Positions 21,013 through 33,298 of a stretch of DNA of 64,000 bases are shown here, in pieces. The notes under the pieces are model-generated. The model was not told where the DNA came from, did not search any database, and saw nothing but the letters and a program-made list of their open reading frames with translations. The first letter of the stretch is position 1. Every line of letters begins with the position of its first letter. The stretch covers positions 22,856,001 to 22,920,000 of the forward strand of contig AP031354.1 in assembly GCA_037833965.1 (NCBI GenBank). Direction: 5' to 3'. Origin of the DNA: Marchantia polymorpha subsp. ruderalis. Taxonomy: Eukaryota; Streptophyta; Marchantiopsida; Marchantiales; Marchantiaceae. The translations under genes were made by a program, and so were the position numbers.

Positions 21013-21099
21013 GACCGAATCAACTCATCAATCTTTAATCCGAATCAACTCATCAACAGCATGGCGGACCGAATCAGTTCTGATTTCGTGTGGGATTTT

Positions 21100-24000
21100 A
21101 ATGTATCTCTTTTAAAATAAAATTAATAGGAAAAAATCTATATTCAAAAGGTATATGTTGAAATGCGTATTATGAAATAGTATATATTTCAGAAACACTT
21201 GTAAGAGTACACTTCTTACGGATGATACTACATCTATTATACAATTGACTGTTTAGAAGTAAAAACATGTGATCGAGTGGATCATCTAGTCAAGATTTTT
21301 ACAATAGAAGAATGATTAGATGAATCTTGAATATGATTCAGTATTAACAACCTGTTGTTAACTCATGAGTTAAATATAAAATAGCAAACAATGATGCTAA
21401 TGAATCTCAAAACCAGTGTTACGATTTTGAAAAAAACAAAGGATTTAATCACTGGCATGATTTTGCAACAATATATATAGTCTTCAAAATTAATGTTAAA
21501 CATGTACACACAAATTTTTAAAAAATTAACATTTTGATTTTTCAAATAACCACCAAACTAGCCTTATTTACACATATCATCTATCTATCACGATATAAAA
21601 CTCATTTTTTACAATTGATAAATACAACACCTGATTATCAAAAGAATTCAACAGTAAATTAGTAGTAAATAAGATTTAAGGTAAATTAATTATATTTATT
21701 AAATGGATGATTAACATTGTTAACTTATGATTGAAAGTCACCAACCATTTGTAATTAGACTTTTGGATTTCTGAATGAACTTTGTGCAAACACTCATGTC
21801 AAGAAATTCAAATGATCAATAATATTCGTTTTTGATATCGATACGACTATTGTATTATGGGAGTTTTTAGTGTATTTGTGATGTAAGTAATATGATTTAA
21901 TCTTTTCATAAGATACGCATCAAATGGGGAAATATTAAAAAAAATATTTAGAAGTTTTCGAAGGCTATATCAATTTTATTCAATTTATGGCAAGTGGAAA
22001 ATATATCTCTGAAGACTTGTTATGTTAAATACATCATGTAGAAATTATCTGTGTATCTCCCGTGTTTGAAAATCAAGAGTTTTTGTTTATTACATTCTTG
22101 CATTAAATCAATGAGATTGATTCACAACCCGATGAATTTTCCGGCGGTGCGTGGGCCGGTGGTGCAAAAGTTGGAATAGAAAATTTCCAACTTTTGCACA
22201 TGAAACTCTACACCACGAAATAAATACAATTTTGAACAAGCTTATACAATATACATGTCATACATCTGATGCGGATTAAATGGACGGTGTGCAGGTCACC
22301 GTGTGGTTAATATTGACATTTACTAATGAATGTCATATTAAACGAAGAAAGTCTTAACTGATTCATCCAACTGGCAGTTACAGATGGTCCAGTGCAATGG
22401 CTCAAAATTATATAAAGAGTACAGTTGCAGTGAAGGTTCAAGTAAGTGAGAGCTGAGATGCAATGCTCTACTAAGCTGTGACAAAAAACAAGTTATGGGG
22501 GATCCTTTAGTCGAGAAACATGTGAGAATGCGTTTATTGTACAGTAAGTAACTTCAAAGTAGCAAGTTGCAACGGTTGTGAAGATTTTGACCATGTTGAC
22601 TAGGCAGACAACCAGAAGCATGACTTGGATCTTTAATATGATAAATGAAGGAAACAACAATTCTAAAGCAGGTGCAACATAGAAAACCGATATAGTGTGT
22701 ATGTAGTACACAAGTGTACACTACATATGGCGATTGAAATTACTAATTGAATATGCGACATTTGAGAATCATGAAATCTACTTGCAGTAAAAAGGACAGA
22801 AAAGGGGAAGAAATGATCTTTTAGATGAACAAAATATGAATAAAACCAGATATATTTTACAATCAACCCCATTTTATCAAAGGAAGTTTCTTGATGGAAC
22901 CCGGGAAAACTCAAAATATTTAATGGGACAACAGGTTTCATTTTACCCTATGGACCCATACACTTCCCACTCTATACAGCAAATCAGTAGGTTATAAGAA
23001 CATGGACTCCGGTGGCCGTCGAATGGGTCCCATGGGGTAAAGGGAAACCTGATGGGTCCTTCAAGACCCCATAGGGTAAAGCGAAACCCAAAGGGTCCGT
23101 TCAAGACGATTGAGTTTCCAACAGGTCCATCAAATAATTTCCTCCATTTTATCATGAAAGTCTCAGTTCTTATGCATGAACTTCCTCAAGGGATGTTGCC
23201 GAAGATCGAAAAATCTGGTACTCTAAGAGAAAAGAAGCAAATGACCTGAAATTAATGTCTGCAATGACTCAGCACTACCTCCAGGCAAATGCTATCTGGT
23301 CGTCAAAACTCGCAATCTCTGTAAGAACAAAGTAGAGTAAATTGATATCACTCCATCCCTCCTTCATATCTAGCATGCATATGCATAGTGTCTTTATCTT
23401 CGCACACATGTAGTATCTCTTCACTAAATTGTTCCGGAGACTTTCTACTATCTTTACATCATAGTTAGAACATTTCAAATTAGCCCTTCATGTCACCTTC
23501 TAAGCCAGCAAAATTCTAAATATTTAATCGAAAGCCAACTTGCAGCCAATTGCTTTTGGCGAGTTTTATGTGTGACTTAGTTCCCAGGGCCTAGACATTG
23601 AATGGTGTCGACGAAACTTGAAGATATTCTATTTCACTTTTCGTTAGATCTTTACACTTGGTGAAGTATTATCAGACATTTTAGAAGGTCCGACTAAGTA
23701 TTTCGCTTGCACCACCTAGGATGCATGTTTACTTATTTGCTACTCAATCACATTCGTATCTTATTCATATTGATTACGGGGCAAATAGTTAAATGGACAT
23801 ATCTTCCATAGTTAGATGTACACTGCACTCCTTGAATGCATATACAAAGGGCACTTTCTCATCGAGCGCATACGAGGTGCGTCGTATGTACAATACACAC
23901 ACTTTATGTGTATTATACATTATCCACTGATTCACCAGGCTGTACTACGGACTATATCATTACTATCGGCTTGAATTCTACTCGGTAGTGGTCTAGCCCC

Positions 24001-24615
24001 ATGTTGTAAGTGCCCCAATATAGAATTAAGTAACGGCGCGAGCAAAACCAGTTCATTCGTGCAGGGCTTTTAATGCTCTCAACTTTGCAGCAGTCGAGTC
24101 ATTCGAGATTAAAAAGTATGATCATATACTCGTTTCAAGCTCGAAAGCTTGTTACTTCATGCATGTGTCTTTTCTTCTCATACTCATTCACAAAAAAATA
24201 GGAGCTGTCGAAGAGTACACTTTGCATGAACAAACTATCCATCTCTTTCAAAACAGTACTGATTGACTCAAATAACTCAAGTTATTTCAGTCGTGATCGC
24301 ATAAGAAATCAGAAGTACCCTCTGGTGCACAATGAACAATGGATGTGTAGGTTGCAAAACCATAAGCATTCGGCAACTGGTCGTCAACTCGCAAATATAC
24401 CTGCTTATAGATTGAGCTCTATGCAGTAATTCTTAAACATATGAACATATGGACATAATGTAAAGGCACTGATCGCAGCCTCTAAAAAAATGAACTCGCA
24501 ATTGTTAGGCTCCTAAGGGGCGTCAATTACAAGCAAAAAAATGAAGAACTAGTTTTGGTGGGGAGTTGACTCTCACTGCAACATGGTCTTGCTTTCGCAA
24601 GGCCCAAGCAACACT
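21100..24615. other. Intergenic AT-rich DNA with small inverted and direct repeats
   Basis: No gene is supported. It contains a 15-bp perfect inverted repeat (22162-22176 and 22185-22199, 8-bp loop). It also holds a degenerate 39-bp direct repeat around 23030-23105 (CCAT.GGGTAAAG.GAAACC) and the diverged dispersed repeat at 23170-23285. The remainder holds nothing I can name. Confidence 0.35.
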
Positions 24616-24888
24616 CAAGAGGAAAATTTGACCACTGCGCTGTGGATGGCATCGGCAAGTTGAGGAACTGTTCGTGAGCTGAGGCCGGCCATACTGATCC
24701 GCCCGTCAAGAGGAAAATTTGACCACTGCGCTGTGGATGGCATCGGCAAGTTGAGGAACTGTTCGTGAGCTGAGGCCGGCCCTACTGATCCGCCCGTCAA
24801 GAGGAAAATTTGACCACTGCGCTGTGGATGGCATCGGCAAGTTGAGGAACTGTTCGTGAGCTGAGGCCGGCCATACTGATCCGCCCGT
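24616..24888 (-). repeat. Three tandem 91-bp copies of the aminotransferase 3' end
   Basis: Units start at about 24616, 24707 and 24798 with a period of 91 bp and are almost identical (A/C difference near GGCCGGCC.TACTGATCC). Each encodes [10 protein letters not shown]...AVVKFSS followed by TGA. Only the unit nearest the gene body (24798-24888) is used. The other two lie in the 3' untranslated region. Because 91 is not a multiple of three, readthrough would change frame. Confidence 0.9.
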
Positions 24889-26116
24889 CCATAGTCATGT
24901 AGATGTGGTATTCCTTGGTCATGTACTCCACTTGCTGCTTGTTCAAGCCGGTAAACGTGAACATGCCAATCTGGTTGAGAATGTGAGTCCAGTCGCCTGG
25001 TGTCTTCCTGGCTTTCAACGCATCGAACAGCTGGTGGCGCATGCTGATGATTCGGTCGGCCATCGCTTTCAGCTCCACTTTCCACTCGTCGTAGAGGGCC
25101 GGGTTACTAAGAATGGTCGACACGATGGCAGCTCCGTAGGTAGGAGGGCTAGAGTACATAGGTCGAATCACGAGCTTCAGCTGGCTTTCCACACGAGCTG
25201 CGACCGAGGGGTCCCTCACCACAATGCTCAGGGCTCCGACTCGTTCTCCATACAAACCCATGTTCTTGGCGTAGCTCTGGGCGATGAAGGTTTCCCCGCC
25301 GTCGTTGACAAATCTGCGCACGGCAAACGCGTCGGTGTCCAAACTTCCGCTGGCGAAACCCTGATAGGCGCTGTCGAAGAAGGGCAGCTGCTGCTTGTCA
25401 TTTCGAATCACCTTTCGCAGGCCCTCCCACTCTTCCTGAGTGAGATCCACGCCGGTGGGATTGTGTGCGCAAGCGTGCAGCAACACCACCGCTCCGTTGG
25501 GCGCTGCTCTCAAATCCTCGATCATGCCCTCGTAATCCAGTCCGCGGGTCTTGGGGTTGTAATATCGGTAGGTTCTGGTTTCCAACCCAGCGAGTGGGAA
25601 AATCTTCAAGTGGTTGCCCCATGTTGGAGAAGGAACGTAGATCACCTTGGGCCCGCTGTAGTGAGTGGCAAGGAACTCTCCGCCGACTCTCAAAGATCCA
25701 GTCCCAGACAAACACTGGGCGGTGATAACTCTGCCCTGTGCGATGGCCGGGCTATCGCGGCCGAGAATCAGCTCTGCGCTGAGTTTGTTGAACTGAGGAA
25801 TACCCGTAATTCCCAAATACTCCTTGTTCCTAGCCCTATCTGCAAGAAGCTGCTCCTCGGCTTTCCGGACGACATTGAGCACCAGAGGTTTGCCCTCCTC
25901 CGTTCGGTAAGCGCCGACGCCCAGATTCACCTTCACGGGGCTCGGATCCTTGTTGTAGGCAACAGTCACGCCAAGAATCGCATCCTCCGGAGCTTGCTTG
26001 ACATGAGCGAAGGACGATGCGGTCGCACTGGTGGGAGAAAACGCGATCGACCCGCCCTCCTCCATGCGGAAGTGCCGCGCAAGAGATGCAATTCGTCTAT
26101 GGTGGACGGACTTCAT
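24797..26116 (-). CDS. Aspartate aminotransferase (plastid/cytosolic type), intronless
   Basis: This PLP enzyme interconverts aspartate + 2-oxoglutarate and oxaloacetate + glutamate. The 439-codon frame covers a full class I aminotransferase. Visible are the substrate/cofactor-pocket Trp in SPTWGNH (W166), HACAHNPTG (N219), [12 protein letters not shown] (D248, Y251), the PLP-binding lysine in AQSYAKN (K284), GERVGAL (R292) and the carboxylate-binding Arg in GRISMAGL (R412). The text [20 protein letters not shown] resembles plastid/cytosolic rather than mitochondrial plant isoforms. The N-terminal extension of about 45 residues could be a weak targeting peptide; a start at M18 is possible. 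The family usually has many introns in plants and none is present here, which suggests a retrocopy. All catalytic residues are kept, so it may be functional. The stop is the TGA at 24797-24799, inside a 91-bp unit that is tandemly triplicated downstream. Confidence 0.88.
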   Translation of the reverse strand: MKSVHHRRIASLARHFRMEEGGSIAFSPTSATASSFAHVKQAPEDAILGVTVAYNKDPSPVKVNLGVGAYRTEEGKPLVLNVVRKAEEQLLADRARNKEYLGITGIPQFNKLSAELILGRDSPAIAQGRVITAQCLSGTGSLRVGGEFLATHYSGPKVIYVPSPTWGNHLKIFPLAGLETRTYRYYNPKTRGLDYEGMIEDLRAAPNGAVVLLHACAHNPTGVDLTQEEWEGLRKVIRNDKQQLPFFDSAYQGFASGSLDTDAFAVRRFVNDGGETFIAQSYAKNMGLYGERVGALSIVVRDPSVAARVESQLKLVIRPMYSSPPTYGAAIVSTILSNPALYDEWKVELKAMADRIISMRHQLFDALKARKTPGDWTHILNQIGMFTFTGLNKQQVEYMTKEYHIYMTMDGRISMAGLSSRTVPQLADAIHSAVVKFSS

Positions 26117-26991
26117 CTTCGTCCAACAACACTTCTTCTACTTCTACTTCACTCACACCGCCGCCGCCCCTGTCCCTCGATGTGGATCGTCGTGGGCCGA
26201 TAGGTATCTTCTGCTCGAGATCTGTACAATTCCTCCTCCCCCCGCTGGCGGATTGGCACTGCTTATGTAGGAATCGCAGAATGGATGCCAGTCGCGCTGG
26301 CTATCTTGGATCGGGGCGTTCTTATCCCAATGAACATCAATAGGAAAGTGGACTCAACTGCCGCCCGTGTTCTTTGACGATCCGAACAAACACTTCCCCC
26401 TTTTAAGCTCAGCAGTTGCGTTATCTACAATTAATTTTAGCGCGGGTGGAGTTTCCAAGCGGCCACCCTGCTTCCAGCAACTCGTCTTTCGTCGCACAGA
26501 GGAGTGTGCGATGCTTTGATTCGCGGGAATCTGGAGCGGGCACAGGGCGAACGGCAAGGGGAAGGGGAAGGTGAAGCGTGCACACATCGATGGGGAACCA
26601 GCGCAGGAAAGGTTGCGCCGCGATGGCCCCGCTCAACGTTTTCCGAGGCTAGTCTACGTGTCGCTTTCCGATCGGAGTCAGCGCTCTGTCCCTCGGTAGA
26701 ACTGAAATGTCGTCGCTTGCTCTGTTTCTGGGATGAGTACGGTAGGCGCCCGTGCCCGTGCCCATGCCGGCCGTTCGTAGTCGATCGCCGGTGAGGTGTT
26801 TCCCCAAAGAGGTCCGTAACTTCGTGTCGCTTTCGGACACTGGGGTTCGGGTTCTTGCCACCTGGCCTTGAGCTCATGATTGCAGCCGTGCGAATGTCTT
26901 CACTCGAAGGCTTGGCATGTTCTGCATATATATATATACAGTAAGTACTACGACAGAAAGGGGACGGGAAGACCCCATCCCCTCTTAACAT
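26117..26991 (-). other. Upstream region of the aminotransferase gene, with an unassigned frame
   Basis: GC-rich sequence upstream of the aminotransferase start. A minus-strand frame (26991 down to 26437), which from the ATG at 26875-26877 reads MSSRPGGKNPNPSVRKRHEV and continues Arg/His-rich, is open for about 147 codons from that ATG. It could be a first exon of an unrecognised gene, or only GC-rich untranslated sequence. No domain is recognisable, and I have not treated it as a gene. Confidence 0.25.
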
Positions 26992-29190
26992 GGGCTAGGT
27001 GCCATAGGTGCCAGTATATTTTATTTCACATATATAGGTTTAGATATGTGTGTGGTTATTCTATATTTCCGATTTTCGTTGGTTTTTTTTTCATGCGGCT
27101 CTAAGTCTGTCTGGTTTCCTTCGAGTAAGTTTGATACTTCCTTTTACACTCTCGTCAAGCTAAATGTATAATATTCATTTCGTTCAATGAGCACTTGACA
27201 AATCCTACTACATATTTTGAGTGTCATTGCAAAGAAATCAAATTAATGAACATTGATGTATGTATTATTTTGAAATTTTATTATCTTTAGAAAGATAGAA
27301 CTTCCTATTGCTAAAGTTTGAACATATTATATATTATAAAATTTACTTTAAATATAAAAATATTGATAGTTCGATATCCATTTATATTCCCACTTAAACA
27401 TCACTTTACGAGAATTATCATAAATCACTTAAATATTACCATACTCTATTCTACTTTCAAGACATCCCCCAAGATATATCAATTATCATCACCCACATAT
27501 TAGGCTTGAGTCAAACTCAGATCTTTGGCAACTTTTTAAAATGACATAAATCGAATTTTTCACTAAATCAAAATACATTTGATTCAACAAATCCATTTAA
27601 TTTTACTTGATTTTTTATTAAAATTTATAAAATATCAAAGATTTATATCCAAATTTTGATTTTGAATTTTGATGAAATAATTCTTATGTTCAATTAGAAA
27701 TTCAATTCATCCTTAAAATATAAATTTAATAGTTAAACTTAATAATTAATATAATCACAATATAATATTTTATTTTTTTTATTTTATTTTATTCAATTCA
27801 ATTCATAACATACACATCCATGAGTCATACAAGCATATTCATGTTTTTCGAAATTTAGTAATGAAGATTATGAAGCATGATGCATTGATTTGTTACATAT
27901 CTCATACATATTAAAATTATGATATTTTTCTCATACTTTATAAAAAAAACTGCAAATTCATGTTAGACTATGACCATGCTTATTATGGAAATAAAAAATA
28001 CAATAAAATACATTTTTATACTTAAAAATGAATACATATATTAAAGCTTTATTATACAAAAGTGCATAGCTCAATGTATGTAATAGCACTATACGTGTTA
28101 AGAAAAAAGTAGCAAAGAAGTCAATTTGGTTAAAAAAATTTACTATTTTGAATATCATTTGAAATACTTTTGAAAGTTATAATTTTATTTCAAAAAATAT
28201 TAATCAAAATTTTCAAAACTCACATAATTTTTTGTGAAACATTTGTCATCTGAATGTAATCTATATTTGATAAAAAAAATTGCAAATATTTTTTGCATAA
28301 GTTGCATAGTATATTAAATCATCTAATTTAATGTACAAATTTGAGAATAATTATAAAAAGATTTTTTGATAATAGTTTTAATAAGCTTAAAATTATGCAT
28401 TGATTATAATAGTTTGTTCGTAAGATTTATCATTTTGCATCTAAGAATAATGATTAAAAAAGTAATCTTATGTTCAAAACAATCTTCAATTTGCAAGTGT
28501 AGTAAAATTTAAAATTGAAGTTCTGTAAATTGTAATTTGATTATGTATTAGAGTGGACTTTGTATGAAATCTTATTATTTTAAAAAAAGGAAAGATTTTT
28601 CAAATTTCTCATAAAGACATTGATAAATCTTCATACAACTATGTTGTTGAAATAATTTCTGGTTTTTACAAATCAACTGATACAACATAGAAAAATACCT
28701 TTAATACAATTTGAGTAGATTTGAAATAAAACAATTTTTTAAAAAAAATTTAATTTTTGACAAATCTCAAGAAGTTGCGTCAAAGAACAAAATCTAAGGA
28801 GATTACTTAAAAAAATCACAAAATCAAATAGTTATAGACTTCATAAGCTGTAAAATATAGGTTCATTTATGCATTTTTAAACTAACAATAGCGATATCAA
28901 TATGTTTTTCTTGAAAAAATACCTTAAATCTATAAAATAGCCTAAAATTCTATTAATAAAATTGAGTAAAATATTGATATCAATACAATTTTTGATGAAT
29001 ATTAACCTAATGAAACTTCTAAAACATCAACTTTGTCAATCCGAGATATGTTAGACAGTGATAGACAAACATGCAAATCTACCAAAACAAATACACATAG
29101 TCGTAATGTGATTCATACCTTTTAGTACTTCGTCCACAAGAAAATATATTACCATAGTGAAAAGCAACATTGATACATTCCCGAAGCCTT

Positions 29191-29223
<33 letters not shown>

Positions 29224-32200
29224 CAACACAGGCAATAACCTAGCTAAAAACAGTTAACACTTGAGTTTACACCTTAATCGGAGTTAAATTTAACAAATCT
29301 TTAATCAAATACAAATGAGTACAGTAGTTGAAGAATATCCAACAAGTAAACATGATTGTATCTTAAAATTCATGTTCACATTCAAAACTATATATAAAAA
29401 AGAATAAAGTGTTTTCATTTATAACAAAGTTTATCACAACTTGATTTGTGTTAAAATATGTTTCAAATTTTTGATCCACTTAAATATGTTGACATAATAT
29501 TTTACTATGTAAATTTTAACTTAAAATGTACATAAGAAACTCATTTTCTTTAAAAATAAAATCATAAAAAACTTGTTTGTAGATTACTAAAAATTTTATG
29601 TGGGTTGATTAAAAAATTTAATTTAGTTCAATATATTTGAATAAAACTAACGTAAGATATGTTATATGTATATTATGATAGTCAAAACACATTACATTCT
29701 TAAACAGATCAAATGATGAATAATGAGAATAACCACATCAAAATCCTATATCACATTATGAAAATGTATTTTGTGATAAAAAATTAAACTAGTAAAGATT
29801 GATGAACAATTAAATGTACTTTATGCATCAATCAAGATTATTGCTTTAGGAAAATTTAACAAAAATTGTGTATTTTTGTAGTTTTCTAGTAAATACAATA
29901 AATAAAACTATTTTAAAAATTTTAAGTTATTTTCTTAAGTAATTTTATTATGATTATTTTTTGAATCTACTTAATTCTAATTTATAAAAATAATTAGTTT
30001 AGATTTTTTCAAGAATATTTTTCATAATTATCATATTTTTTTAAATGTATATAGATTCCAAAACATGAATCAAGACAAAGATTTTCATATATCAATTCAA
30101 GTATTGTTGAATGAAGTTATTGTTGCTCTAGTAACAAAAACCAAAATCTGTTAATAGTCTTTAAGATAATCCATCATAGTTTTCAATGACATATATTTTA
30201 GGATTATTATTTAAGTTATAGCTCTTTTAGCAACAAACCAGATTTTTTTTATCAAGTTGATTAAATTTTTGCCTAGATAATATTTAAATTTCTATCCAAC
30301 ATTTTGTGGAGGTCAAATTTTTTTATTTTTTTTCCTTGTTGTTAGATTAAAAAAATCAGTTGGTTGCTCATTATATTGACTTTTGATAAAAATAAATTAC
30401 ATCAGAGTAAATTTAGCTTGTGAAGGTATAGTAAAAAAGTCATTAATTAAAATGACAAATAACTCTTTTAGCTGGATTATGTGAGTAGATTAATTATCTT
30501 GATTTGACTGACAAAGAAAATTACTTGATAAGATACCTGGAAAACTCAAATTACTTGATGGTTTTATTTAATCCGATGGAACTCCACTCTACGGCCAAGC
30601 AATTCATCATGAGCAATGTTCCAATAAATTTTTGTATAACCTGATAATTTTCAATATAGTGTGGAGAGTGTCTGCTATAGGATTTTGTCATAATTGCAAC
30701 CAAGAAAAACTTTAAGAGCTTCCTATCCGAAATAAACCCCATATCCTATTGGAACATTGCTAACGGTGGGTTGTAGGGCCGTCAAGTGTGTACCATCAGG
30801 TAAATTGAAACATGTTGGATCTCATCAAGTTTGTTGAGTTTTCTTGGGGTCCCATCAAGTAATATACTTTTTTTTCTCATGAGTAAGAATATTCATTTTG
30901 TATCTTATAAATTTCTCTTCATTCTTAGAAGTACATTGATAAGTGGACATACATTTCAATTTTTATTTTTTTCTAAAATACCTATTTGTTACTAAGTCAA
31001 GTATTATGTGATTAAACAGATCATATATTTCAAATCAATCAAATCAAATAAAAATTAAGGTGTGATAAAAAATTAAATGTAAATTTGATTAAAAAAAATA
31101 ACTCCTAGCATTTAAAAAATTTGTAAGATATTATGCTATGATATTTAACTGAAGATTTAATAGCTAAATCCAGTTTTAATTATATAGATGACTCATCATT
31201 AAAATATCAAAGTATAAATTATAGTTATTTATACAACTAATGCAATCATACAATCAAATATGTTAGAGTTCAAAGTGATGATTTAATTTTGCTACAAATG
31301 ATACAAATTAATTTTGCAACTGTAAATCCAAAGTGATGAAAAAATTTATATAAGTGTTGTTACAAAGTGATTTGATTAAAAAAATAAAATTTGAAGTAAT
31401 TTTCAAGCAAATACTAAAAAAATTTGCTCAAAAGGTTAAAAATGAATAACAGTTGTGTGTAATAAAATAATGAGTACATAAAATTTATAATAAAAATATG
31501 AAAAATATTAAATAAATTAAATACAAAAATTGACAGTGTTATAAAGATTGATGAAATGATAAGATCCAAGATTGATGAAAAAAGTTATAAAAAGAGTTAA
31601 AAAACAAAGTTACAAGGAGCTTTAACTGATAACAAATTATGTCAATTTTTTTTATCAAATAAGTTAGAAAACAAAAACTCATCAATGAGAAGTCAAAATT
31701 TCATTTTGACATGAACTAGTTAAAAAGAAGAATTACATATTTTTTAAAAGGAAGGAAAAAAATTCACACAAAGTGGAAGGTAAATTTAAGGGCTTTGAGA
31801 ACATTTTAAAAGATTACAAAAGCTTTGTAGAAATTTTGAATGACTTAATGTTATTACTTAATATTTAGAGATTGCAGTTTCATCTCTCTGAATAAAATCT
31901 AAGTGCAAGCTAGTAGTATCGAGTTGATAAAAATTTAAAATACAAATATTACAATCGATCGTGGAAGAGTTTAATTATGAAATTTGGCAAGAATTTTCTT
32001 TCTAAATAATTTTTTTTAAATAAAATTCAGATTTTAAAATATATTAGTGGGATTAAATAAAGAAATTTAAAAAAAATTCAACATATTTTATTTAAAAAAA
32101 TTCAAAATATTTCAATATGTGATACGGTGAATGATTTGAAAATGTTGAGGGAAAATATAAAAGAAAATATTAACGATAAACTATAATAGTATGATAGAAT

Positions 32201-33035
32201 AAAGTGAAATTTTTGTGAAATTTGGTTGAGATAAATTGAATCAAATAAAAAATTTCACATATTAATTTTTCTTTTTTTAAAAAAATTTCATGACAAAAAA
32301 ATTCGAAAAAGACAAGTATACAAAGAACCCAAAAGAATGTTTAACATCCAGAGATTCAGATTTTGTGTGAGTGCCGTCTCACTTTAAATTTAGTTCAGAT
32401 GAATTTTGATAGCTCATTAGATCTAGATTGACAATATTTCATTTTCATTTTCAACTTGTACACGAATCTTTTCAATCATTACTCAATACAAAATTTCAAA
32501 TACAGTCAAACTTACAAAGCAACTTAATTAATTAACTTATGAAAAGAATTTGTAGACCATTTTTTTTGTAAATTTAAGTGACAGTTGATATTTAATTTTC
32601 TATATGTGTGATTTTATGTATATATTCTATAATTATATATATTATATAGTATTATATATTTCATAATTAATTATCATTATCATTTCATTTCATTTCATTG
32701 AAAACAATTAATATCATGAATTACTTTAAAAAATATTAATTTCCACTAAGTCAAACTAATATATAATCAAATCAATCAAATTCTAATATTTATGATTAGG
32801 AATCTAATATCTGATTCTTTCATAATTTTGCAAAATATTTAAAATACACTCAAGTTATATTGCCAAATAAAGATATAACAACTCAACTTACTTGGTATCA
32901 TAATAACCATAGTCATTTCTTAAATTTATTTACAACAAATAGATCATATAACTAGATGCATTGTCATTTAAATTGACTAAAATCATAAAAAAAATAAAAT
33001 TCTTAGCAGTCTAATATACAACTGATAATGGATTA
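26992..33035. other. Very AT-rich gene desert (left part)
   Basis: Dense runs of A and T with stop codons in all frames, and no convincing coding region. There is a (TA)n tract at about 29193-29220. Short text around 30540-30860 (GGAAAACTCAAATTACTTGATGG; GGGGTCCCATCAAGTAAT) resembles the degenerate repeat at 22880-23100. It is probably decayed repeat DNA. Confidence 0.5.
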
Positions 33036-33040
33036 CTCTT

Positions 33041-33293
33041 TGTTGAGGTTAACTTCAATTAAGGAGTAACCTCGGGTCCTAGCTATAAATAACTTGGACG
33101 GTCGTCTGGACTAGGGATAAATACCTCGGGGCTCACCTTGTACAATGATTCTTTCGTGACAAGATCTAAAGAGAAGATGTTCGTGTTCTTGGTGACGTAA
33201 CCCTCTCCCCGAGGGTGAACCATGTTATATTGTGTGTCTCAAATATGGAAATATTTGAGACACACAATATAACATGAGGATTTTACTATGACA
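33041..33293 (+). mobile_element. Probable solo LTR (253 bp)
   Basis: The segment begins TGTTGAGG and ends TATGACA. It is flanked by a perfect 5-bp duplication, CTCTT, at 33036-33040 and 33294-33298. Inside are a TATA box (TATAAAT, 33084-33090) and text ending GAGGGTGAACCATG, reminiscent of plant Copia LTR ends. It is less AT-rich than its surroundings. Near its 3' end is a perfect 26-bp inverted repeat (33221-33246 and 33251-33276) with a 4-base loop. No partner LTR or internal domain is nearby. Confidence 0.65.
33221..33276. repeat. Perfect 26-bp hairpin inside the solo LTR
   Basis: The two 26-base arms are exact reverse complements around GGAA. The unbroken pairing in decaying AT-rich DNA is unusual. 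Possible explanations are a duplication-inversion at the LTR end, or an RNA hairpin such as a transcription-stop or small-RNA precursor structure. None of these is demonstrated. Confidence 0.85.
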
Positions 33294-33298
33294 CTCTT

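Noticed and set aside
22162..22199. MITE from the 15-bp inverted repeat
   Set aside because: It is too small, with no target duplication and no second copy in the window; it is simply noted as a hairpin.
24905..26203. 432-codon plus-strand ORF
   Set aside because: It is antisense to the aspartate aminotransferase, which has all catalytic motifs on the other strand.
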